NCBI GenBank assembly: GCA_009703445.1
Contig: WLGA01000017.1
Location: forward strand, 1 to 13,075
Direction of reading: 5' to 3'
DNA length: 13,075 nucleotides
DNA from: Actinomycetota bacterium
Lineage (GTDB): Bacteria; Actinomycetota; Actinomycetes; Actinomycetales; Microbacteriaceae
Part shown: positions 7,118 through 13,075 of the stretch, piece after piece
Layout: the number at the start of each line of letters is the position of its first letter
How positions within the stretch are numbered: position 1 is the first letter of the stretch
Notes under the pieces: model-generated
The model's database searches: none
What the model was told of the DNA's origin: nothing
What the model saw: the letters and a program-made list of their open reading frames with translations, nothing else
Translations under genes and position numbers: made by a program

Positions 7118-10100
7118 GTGTTTTCACGCGTCAAGTTTGTTCTGGCCGCAGTTTTGGCTTTGTTCGTCACTGCCGGAATGATGCCGAGCCAGGCTTTCGC
7201 GGCTGTCGTCCGCGATGTCTACATCGTGCAGACCACGGCCGCCGGCCAAGACTCGGTCATGAAAGCGATTTTCGGCTTCGGTGAAGTCCCCCTAGACCAA
7301 CTCGACTTAATCCTCGATGGCTTCACGGTTCCCTTAACCGACTACGAAGCATCGGTCTTGGCTGCGAACCCTGACGTAATCAACATTCAGCTCGATCAGA
7401 AAATGTCGTTGCTAGAGACGCAGACACCGACGCCATCCTGGGGTCTTGACCGAATCGACCAGCAAACCAACGCCTACGACAGCACTTACAACTATCCAAC
7501 CGATGGCGGCAAGGGCGTGCGTGTTTACATCGTCGACACCGGAGTGATGGCGACCAACCCAGAATTCGAGGGTCGTATCCTTCCCGGTTTTGATGCACTT
7601 GGTGAGAACCTACAGAGTGCGGACTGCCACGGCCACGGAACTCACGTGGCTGGAACCGTTGCTGGAACGAAGTTCGGCGTGGCTAAGGCGGCAACCATTG
7701 TGCCGGTCAGAGTGCTCGCATGTAGCGGCTCGGGAAGCACCTCCGGAATCCTCAAGGCTCTCGACTGGATCCTCGCAAACAACCCGGTCGGCACTCCTGC
7801 TCTCGTCAGCATGAGTATCGGTGGCGGTAAGCAGCCACTTTTCAACGACGGAATCAAGAAGCTCTATGACGCTGGAATTCTGCCAATCGTTGCAGCTGGA
7901 AACAACAACGCCGACGCCTGCAACTATTCGCCGTCGAGCACCCCGGATGCCCTGACCGTCGGCGCATCTGACTCGAGCGACAACCGCGCCTCCTATTCAA
8001 ACTTCGGTGACTGTGTAGACCTCTTTGCCCCGGGCTCGAGCATTGTCTCGGCTAGCGCAACCAACCCTGCCGGGTCGACAACCATGAGCGGCACCTCGAT
8101 GGCGACCCCTCACGTTTCTGGCCTAGCCGCGCTTTACCTAGGTCAGAATCCAACTGCAACGCCGGCGCAAGTTGCCAAGGCTATCCGTGACAACGGTATT
8201 GCTAACGGCATCAACAATGCCCAAAGCCAGTTCGGAAACATTCTGATCAACAACAACTTCGTTCGTGGGGCAGCCCCGATTGCACCAAACCCTAACCCGG
8301 TCTTGAACGCTCCAGACCAGGTTGCTTCGGTTACCGTGACTGCAACCGGCTCAAACAGTGGAACCGTGAGCTGGGTCGATGGCCCTAGTAACGGGGGGTC
8401 ACCTATCACCGGCCACGTGGTTCGTGCGTTGGCATCGGGAGCATTAATTGCAAACGCCAATGCGGTGCTCGGCGCAAACGTCACGAGCTATACGATCAAC
8501 GGCCTGGATGCCAACACCAACTACACGTTCTCGGTCTATGCCTATAACGCAATCGGCTCCGGTAAGGTTTCAGCCGGTGTCGTTGCCAAGACTGCGGTAG
8601 GTGCACCGGCCGCGCCAGTTTCACTCGCAGTCCAGCCAGCAGCGACTACCGCTGCGGTCACCTGGGCGCAGGTTAACGACGGCGGCTCTCCGGTCACCTT
8701 CAACACCATTGAGCTCTATAGCGCGACCACCGGTAAGTGGGCGGTCGCTGGAACCTCGATGGGCAAATCCTTCACACTTACCGGGCTTGCCTCGGGAGTG
8801 AACTACATTGCTCGCGTTAAAGCCACAAACGCCCTCGGCACCGGCGCGGTTTCAAAGTCGGTTTCATTTGCAACCCTCGCAGGTGCGCCTGATGTGCCGA
8901 CCGGCTTGACCACTTCTACCATCGGCACTAACGCGGCAACCGTAGCTTGGACTCCAGTGTCTAGCACAACCCCGGGCGCGGTCGTTAGCTACGTAGTCAG
9001 CTACGGAATAGTAGGGGGAACGGTTCAGTATGTGAGCTCATCAAACCCAACCGTTCAGCTTTCTCCGCTCGCACCCGGACGCACCTATTCCTTCACCGTG
9101 CGCTCACAAATTGGCACGGTTTCAAGCGGTGAGAGCGCTCCGGCAACATTCACTACTTTGGCCACAATTCCGGGCGCACCCGCTGGTGTTACTGTGACAA
9201 ACGTTTCGGGCTCGCAAGTTCTTCGCTGGTATTCAACTGAAGACGGCGGCTCGGCCATCACCGGTTATGTGATTCAAACTAGCGGTCCGCTAGCAACCGC
9301 AACCACGCCGGTAAGTTCGTGGACGGTGTTCGCCGAACAGGCTTCGACCTCGATCAACATCCCGGCAGCTCCTGTTGCCAAGTACGTTAGCTATCGTGTC
9401 CTAGCAAGGAATGCGCTTGGTTTGAGCCTGCCTTCATTGTCTGTGATGGTCACTACTGCTGCCGGAAAGCCGACAGCACCTACCGGGCTTCGCGCAAGCG
9501 AACCCAATGCCGCAGGGTTTACGACTCTTTCGTGGGCCGCTCCAGCCAGCGATGGGGGTTCTCCGCTCACCGGTTACACAGTCATCTCGAGCCGAGATGG
9601 CAAGACCTGGCAGACCTTGGCAAACGTGACCGCGGCAACCCAGGCCTACTTGACTCCAAAGCCAATCAAGGGGCAGACCTGGTCCTACGCCGTCTACGCG
9701 CGTAACTCGGCCGGAATCAGCCCCAACTCCGACTCGGTCTCGCTAACCACCGCGACAACGGTTCCGGGCGTCGTCAATGGCCTGTCAATCATCCTGTCAG
9801 GCACCGACGAGATCACCGTTCGCTGGGCTGGAGTCAGTGACAATGGCGGCCTTGCAATCACCGGTTACGTGCTTGAAGCGCTGAGCAATGGCGTATGGGC
9901 ACCGGCTGCAACCTTGCCACCGAACACACTCACGTTTGTCGCCAAGCGCGGTGTGCCGGGGCTCGTTTCATCATTCCGAATCACTGCGAGCAACGCCCTG
10001 GGTGCGGGGCCAACCAGCCCTATCACTTCGATCATGTCGCCATACTTGCAAGCGAGCGCCCCACAGGGATTCTCTGCGGCATACAACAGTGCGACTAACC

Positions 10101-12079
10101 GTGTTGACGTTGGCTTTACAGCACCGAGTGATCTCGGTGGCGGTTCCGTCAACTACTACAGCCTTCAGGTAACCAAGGATGCCGGAAAGACTTGGCTCAA
10201 CCTGGTCTCGCTGACTCCGACCACGCTTCGCTATGCGGCTGCCGCTCCACTTAAGGGTCAAACCTGGGGTTACCGAGTTGTGGCATTCACTAACTTCGGC
10301 GCCGGGGTAGCAAGCGCATCGATCGATGTGGCTGTTGCTAACACCGCCCCAGGTGTAATGAGCGCGCCTGCTGTCTCACTAACCGGCACCACCGACTTGA
10401 CGGTTCGTTGGACAACGGTGGCCGACAACGGTGGGCTAGCCGTGACCTACAACCTCGAGCGTCAGTTGGACGGGGTCTGGACGTCGGTTGCTCAGCTACC
10501 GGCCACGACCCTCACCTACACCACCAGCCGCCCTGGACCGGGTGTCACCGCGGTCTTCCGCGTCTCGGCATCAAACTCTGTAGGAGCTGGCCCGGTCAGC
10601 GCCCCTGGTTCGGCCATGACCCCATACTTGAAGGCGAGCGCACCGCAGAACTTTGTGGCAACGCTTAACCCGACCACCAATCGAATCGATGTGTCATTCC
10701 TAGCGCCGACCGACCTCGGAGGCGGCACCATCAGAAACTATTACGTCCAATACTCGACGGATGATGGCAAGGCGTGGGTCTCTTCGATTTCAACAGTGGC
10801 CACGAGCCTCGCGGGAGCAATGGCGGCCCCAGCCAAGGGCAAGTCAGTTAGCTACCGAGCCGTTGCCTACACTCAGTTCGGTCTTGGTGAGACTAGCAAT
10901 ATCGTGACGCTCGCAACCGCGGCGACCGTTCCAGGCCAGGTCACCTCTTCGGTCTCACTCACCGGCACCACGGATGTAACCCTTCGTTGGAGCCAGCCTT
11001 ACGACATCGGCGGCTCGGTTATCACCGGCTACTCGGTGGAGCGCCAGATTGACGGAGTTTGGTCAGTTGTTGCAAGCCTTCCTGCGGCAACGCTCACCTA
11101 TACAGTTGCGCGACCAGCCCCTGGCATTTATGCAATCTTCAGACTTACCGCCATCAACAGTGTCGGAGCAGGCCCGGTTAGCACCGTCACCTCGGTGATG
11201 ACCCCATACTTGCAGGCCAGTGCACCGCAGAACTTCACCGCTTCGTTGAACTCCGCCACTGCACGTGTCGACGTTTCTTTCATCGCACCGAGCAACCTTG
11301 GCGGCGGAAAGATCAGCAGTTACCTGATTCAGGTATCCAAGGATGCTGGCCAGACCTGGCAGTCACTGACGTCGGTCGCGGCAACGGGCGTTTCGGCGGC
11401 GACCACCCCGCCGGTAAAGGGTCAAACCTGGAGCTACCGAGCCATCGCCTATACCCAGGTTGGCGCAGGGCTACCTAGCGCGGCAGTCTCGGTTTCAGTT
11501 GCGACCACCGTGCCAAGCGTGCCTGCGGTTTACGGCGCAACCCTCACGACCACTGGAACGATTCTGGTCCGCTGGTATGCACCTACCGACAATGGCGGAC
11601 TAGCCATTTCGGGTTACAAGGTTCAGAAGCAAACCGGAACCACTTGGACCGATGTCGCAACCACCACCGCACTTTCGGTTGAAGTTCCGGCCGAACAGGC
11701 TGGCGTTCGAGGCTATTGGCGAGTTCTAGCTTTGAACTCTTTGGGCGCATCGATTGCTAGCTCGACGGTCAGCTTCGCACTGCCGGCATTGAAGGCCAGT
11801 GCGGTCCAAAGCCCGGCTATTGTCGCGGGAACCGTTGCAGGGTCGGCGCAGCTGACCTACACGGCGCCAACCTCAAATGGTGGCAGCCCGATTACCTTGT
11901 ACTACGCCTACGTCAGTCGTGACGCTGGTCTTACTTGGACCCTAATTTCGGTTGCACCGGGGCTCTCGGTTCGAGTCGTTGCTCCGGCTAAGGGAGCCAC
12001 CTGGCAATTCAAGGTTGCGGCGGTTACCTCGGCCGGCATCGGTGAATTCAGTTCGGTGGTTAGCTTCACCGGCAACTAA
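7118..12079 (+). CDS. Secreted subtilisin-family (S8, aqualysin-like) protease with 13 fibronectin type III domains
   Basis: The 1653-residue protein begins at a GTG with a good ribosome binding site. Residues 1-28/29 form a Sec signal peptide (basic start, hydrophobic core, AFA-A cleavage site). About 30-97 resemble an I9 inhibitor propeptide (start DVYIVQT). About 107-385 form the S8 catalytic domain with Asp140 (VDTG), His173 (HGTH), oxyanion Asn262 (AAGN) and Ser327 (GTSMATPH), all present. Cys170/202 and Cys268/299 match the spacing of the two disulfides of aqualysin I. Thirteen fibronectin type III domains of 94-100 residues start near 398, 496, 590, 684, 784, 882, 979, 1077, 1173, 1271, 1367, 1465 and 1560. 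They have no Cys and are rich in Ala, Ser, Thr and Val. The chain ends directly after the last domain, with no LPXTG signal or membrane anchor. It is expected to be exported and self-processed; substrate and surface partner are unknown. Confidence 0.93.
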   Translation: MFSRVKFVLAAVLALFVTAGMMPSQAFAAVVRDVYIVQTTAAGQDSVMKAIFGFGEVPLDQLDLILDGFTVPLTDYEASVLAANPDVINIQLDQKMSLLETQTPTPSWGLDRIDQQTNAYDSTYNYPTDGGKGVRVYIVDTGVMATNPEFEGRILPGFDALGENLQSADCHGHGTHVAGTVAGTKFGVAKAATIVPVRVLACSGSGSTSGILKALDWILANNPVGTPALVSMSIGGGKQPLFNDGIKKLYDAGILPIVAAGNNNADACNYSPSSTPDALTVGASDSSDNRASYSNFGDCVDLFAPGSSIVSASATNPAGSTTMSGTSMATPHVSGLAALYLGQNPTATPAQVAKAIRDNGIANGINNAQSQFGNILINNNFVRGAAPIAPNPNPVLNAPDQVASVTVTATGSNSGTVSWVDGPSNGGSPITGHVVRALASGALIANANAVLGANVTSYTINGLDANTNYTFSVYAYNAIGSGKVSAGVVAKTAVGAPAAPVSLAVQPAATTAAVTWAQVNDGGSPVTFNTIELYSATTGKWAVAGTSMGKSFTLTGLASGVNYIARVKATNALGTGAVSKSVSFATLAGAPDVPTGLTTSTIGTNAATVAWTPVSSTTPGAVVSYVVSYGIVGGTVQYVSSSNPTVQLSPLAPGRTYSFTVRSQIGTVSSGESAPATFTTLATIPGAPAGVTVTNVSGSQVLRWYSTEDGGSAITGYVIQTSGPLATATTPVSSWTVFAEQASTSINIPAAPVAKYVSYRVLARNALGLSLPSLSVMVTTAAGKPTAPTGLRASEPNAAGFTTLSWAAPASDGGSPLTGYTVISSRDGKTWQTLANVTAATQAYLTPKPIKGQTWSYAVYARNSAGISPNSDSVSLTTATTVPGVVNGLSIILSGTDEITVRWAGVSDNGGLAITGYVLEALSNGVWAPAATLPPNTLTFVAKRGVPGLVSSFRITASNALGAGPTSPITSIMSPYLQASAPQGFSAAYNSATNRVDVGFTAPSDLGGGSVNYYSLQVTKDAGKTWLNLVSLTPTTLRYAAAAPLKGQTWGYRVVAFTNFGAGVASASIDVAVANTAPGVMSAPAVSLTGTTDLTVRWTTVADNGGLAVTYNLERQLDGVWTSVAQLPATTLTYTTSRPGPGVTAVFRVSASNSVGAGPVSAPGSAMTPYLKASAPQNFVATLNPTTNRIDVSFLAPTDLGGGTIRNYYVQYSTDDGKAWVSSISTVATSLAGAMAAPAKGKSVSYRAVAYTQFGLGETSNIVTLATAATVPGQVTSSVSLTGTTDVTLRWSQPYDIGGSVITGYSVERQIDGVWSVVASLPAATLTYTVARPAPGIYAIFRLTAINSVGAGPVSTVTSVMTPYLQASAPQNFTASLNSATARVDVSFIAPSNLGGGKISSYLIQVSKDAGQTWQSLTSVAATGVSAATTPPVKGQTWSYRAIAYTQVGAGLPSAAVSVSVATTVPSVPAVYGATLTTTGTILVRWYAPTDNGGLAISGYKVQKQTGTTWTDVATTTALSVEVPAEQAGVRGYWRVLALNSLGASIASSTVSFALPALKASAVQSPAIVAGTVAGSAQLTYTAPTSNGGSPITLYYAYVSRDAGLTWTLISVAPGLSVRVVAPAKGATWQFKVAAVTSAGIGEFSSVVSFTGN
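9761..12076 (+). repeat. Higher-order repeat: four tandem two-domain (A-B) fibronectin III units
   Basis: From residue 882 on, fibronectin III domains alternate between type A (DNGG, then DGVW, LPAxTLTY and a SVGAGPVS end) and type B (DLGGG, then DAGxTW and KGQTWxYR). Units begin at 9761, 10346, 10928 and 11510, so the period is 585, 582 and 582 bases. At the A-B junction the DNA CCATACTTG recurs at 10040, 10622 and 11204, exactly 582 bases apart, and the similar bases run on for about 27. The fourth unit is more divergent. The pattern indicates duplication of a two-domain block rather than of single domains. The domain at 784-881 already resembles type B. Confidence 0.85.
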
Positions 12080-12086
12080 TCCAGAC

Positions 12087-12129
12087 AAAAAACTAACCCC
12101 GCGGAACTCATCCGCGGGGTTAGTTTTTT
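12087..12129. terminator. Perfect bidirectional Rho-independent terminator
   Basis: AAAAAACTAACCCCGCGG at 12087-12104 and its exact reverse complement at 12112-12129 form an 18 bp stem, 19 bp if A12105 pairs with T12111, with a 5-base loop. It has a GC-rich core and a run of six T on each strand. It lies between the convergent protease gene (plus) and the small membrane protein gene (minus) and can stop transcription from both sides. Confidence 0.95.
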
Positions 12130-12138
12130 GAAGTTTGA

Positions 12139-12504
12139 TTAGGAAACGATTGGGCCAAGCACGGCGGTTGCTAGGGCAATAACCACTAGGGCACCGATGG
12201 TTGGAACGGCCCACTTTGGGGCAGATTCCTTCTTCTGGTAGGTGTAGCCAATGAAGAAGATGCCGGTGATTGCCAGACCCTTGATTGACAGAGCAATCGA
12301 GTTCAGGTGTTCGTCTGGCTCAGCAAGAGGCAATAGACCAGCCATGATGAGGCCGGTCAGCAGAGCCAACCATGAACCGTGCAGAATGCCAGAGTTGACC
12401 TTGGCGCCGGTCTTGAAGTTCTTTACTTCTGAGAGCACGCCGCTGAAGATGACAGCAAAGGCTAGTAGGTGAATGACCAGGGTGATGTCGAGAGCTAGTT
12501 TCAT
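12139..12504 (-). CDS. Small four-helix membrane protein coupled to ribH, function unknown
   Basis: The 121-residue protein shows four predicted membrane segments, near 5-24, 40-60, 68-89 and 98-118, with a KKE-containing loop between the last two. I do not recognise a named family. Helix 1 (IHLLAFAVIFSG, His12) and helix 2 (LHGSWLALLTG, His42) resemble the His-bearing helices of CopD-like and other small haem-binding membrane proteins, but this is only a resemblance. Its ATG overlaps the ribH stop (ATGA), so it is the last gene of the riboflavin operon in this window and is probably translated by coupling. GAGGG lies only one base before the ATG, too close for a normal ribosome binding site. 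A TAGACT hexamer 6 bases upstream could also give a separate leaderless transcript. A role in flavin transport or an unrelated housekeeping role are both possible. Confidence 0.75.
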   Translation of the reverse strand: MKLALDITLVIHLLAFAVIFSGVLSEVKNFKTGAKVNSGILHGSWLALLTGLIMAGLLPLAEPDEHLNSIALSIKGLAITGIFFIGYTYQKKESAPKWAVPTIGALVVIALATAVLGPIVS

Positions 12505-12962
12505 GCCCTCAGTCTAGCCATGAGGACTGCTGCTTCAACGGCTTCGGCACCCTTGTCTTCTTTCGAGCCTTCGAGCCCGGCTCGGTCAAGCGCCTGCTGC
12601 TCGGTGTTCACAGTCAACAACCCAAAACCAACCGGGATGCCGCTGTCGAGCTGAACTCGGTTTAGGCCATCGGTTGCTGCCGAGCAAACATAGTCGAAGT
12701 GCGGGGTGTCACCCTGGATGACGACACCTAGCGCGATAACCACATCGGCACCAGCATCGATTGCATACTGTGCACCCAGTGGCAACTCAAATGCACCTGG
12801 CACGCGCCAGATTTCATACTCGGTGTTGCCAGCCGCCTTGAGGGCACGCTCGGCACCGGCCAAGAGGCCATCCGTGATTTGGGTGTGCCAACTGGTCACG
12901 ACAATCGCAACCTGCAGATCACTCGCATCGATTTCTAGTTTTGGGGCTCCCGCTCCGCTCAT
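12501..12962 (-). CDS. ribH: 6,7-dimethyl-8-ribityllumazine synthase
   Basis: This enzyme condenses 5-amino-6-ribitylaminouracil with 3,4-dihydroxy-2-butanone 4-phosphate to give lumazine, the penultimate step of riboflavin synthesis. The protein normally forms pentamers or 60-subunit shells. The 153 residues match the usual family length. Visible sites are SWH (24-26, aromatic ring stacking on the pyrimidine), VPGAFELP (54-61), GVVIQGDTPHFDYV (79-92) with catalytic His88, and FGLLTVNTEQQA further on. The ATG at 12962 has a strong GGAGG 7 bases upstream. It overlaps the RibA-type gene upstream (ATGA) and the small membrane protein gene downstream (ATGA), so the three are one translationally coupled operon. 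No riboswitch is visible in the window; if present it would lie upstream of the operon, outside. Confidence 0.97.
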   Translation of the reverse strand: MSGAGAPKLEIDASDLQVAIVVTSWHTQITDGLLAGAERALKAAGNTEYEIWRVPGAFELPLGAQYAIDAGADVVIALGVVIQGDTPHFDYVCSAATDGLNRVQLDSGIPVGFGLLTVNTEQQALDRAGLEGSKEDKGAEAVEAAVLMARLRA

Positions 12963-13075
12963 GCCTTTACCTCCGGGATGATGTGGCCCATGCGGGCGCG
13001 TTTGGTTTCTAGATACTGCACATTTTGCGCAGCTCCGCCGACAATGATCGGCACGTATGAGTTGACGTTGATGCC
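12959..13075 (-). CDS. GTP cyclohydrolase II / RibBA, C-terminal end only (cut by window edge)
   Basis: The last 38 codons can be read. They include YLETKRARMGH, which matches the C-terminal YLxTKRxRMGH motif of GTP cyclohydrolase II. In actinobacteria this is commonly the second half of the bifunctional RibBA, which makes both precursors used in the RibH branch, but the visible part cannot distinguish RibA from RibBA. The reading frame continues to the window edge. Its TGA overlaps the ribH ATG (ATGA), consistent with the common ribBA-ribH order. Confidence 0.85.
   Translation of the reverse strand, partial: GINVNSYVPIIVGGAAQNVQYLETKRARMGHIIPEVKA
12970..12974 (-). promoter_or_regulatory. 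Ribosome binding site of ribH
   Basis: GGAGG on the minus strand lies 7 bases before the ribH ATG and inside the end of the RibA-type gene. It is the strongest Shine-Dalgarno match in the window. Confidence 0.8.

Noticed and set aside
9865..10261. Open frames on the opposite strand and in other frames inside the fibronectin III repeats
   Set aside because: They are shadows of the repeat-rich, GC-biased protease gene, with no ribosome binding site and low-complexity translations.
9761..12076. The 582-base periodicity as a CRISPR array or mobile repeat
   Set aside because: The period is a multiple of three, keeps the frame and matches fibronectin III domain boundaries; there are no short identical repeats with unrelated spacers.
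11990..12079. LPXTG-type sorting signal or C-terminal anchor on the protease
   Set aside because: The last residues continue the fibronectin III strand pattern up to the stop; there is no LPXTG, hydrophobic helix or basic tail.

Overview
The window looks like a piece of an actinobacterial chromosome, most likely from a small-genome freshwater or marine relative of the Microbacteriaceae. This is an inference from moderately high GC, TANNNT-type -10 boxes placed just upstream of start codons, GTG use, the gene families present and tight gene packing with overlapping stops and starts. No RNA gene, insertion sequence, CRISPR array or phage gene is visible, and no gene-free stretch exceeds about 75 bases.

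Left part, minus strand (reading right to left): an adenine-N6-type methyltransferase (3513-4388), a one-chain ABC exporter (1691-3505), then after a 72-81 base gap the tryptophan-degradation pair kynU (kynureninase) and kynA (tryptophan 2,3-dioxygenase, cut by the window edge). kynA and kynU perform steps 1 and 3 of tryptophan to anthranilate. The formamidase of step 2 is not in the window. The kynU leader holds two adjacent perfect dyads overlapping its ribosome binding site.

Middle, plus strand: a three-gene ABC-2 exporter operon (one ATPase, two different permeases; 4415-7064) that starts only 26 bases from the divergent methyltransferase. Both divergent genes have a -10-like hexamer 6-7 bases before the ATG, which suggests leaderless transcripts.

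Next comes a 1653-residue secreted subtilisin-family protease (7118-12079): signal peptide, I9-type propeptide, aqualysin/proteinase K-like catalytic domain with the complete active site and two predicted disulfides, then 13 fibronectin type III domains. The last eight to nine domains alternate between two types and form a regular 582-585 base higher-order repeat. One of the two types carries an Asp-box-like SxDxGxTW hairpin motif. A perfect 18-19 bp bidirectional terminator closes this gene.

Right part, minus strand: the end of a riboflavin operon, with the RibBA/RibA C-terminus, ribH (lumazine synthase) and a coupled small four-helix membrane protein of unknown function, each overlapping the next by ATGA.

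Most of the window is ordinary metabolism and transport. The best candidates for something undescribed are the architecture of the giant protease and the small membrane protein tied to ribH.
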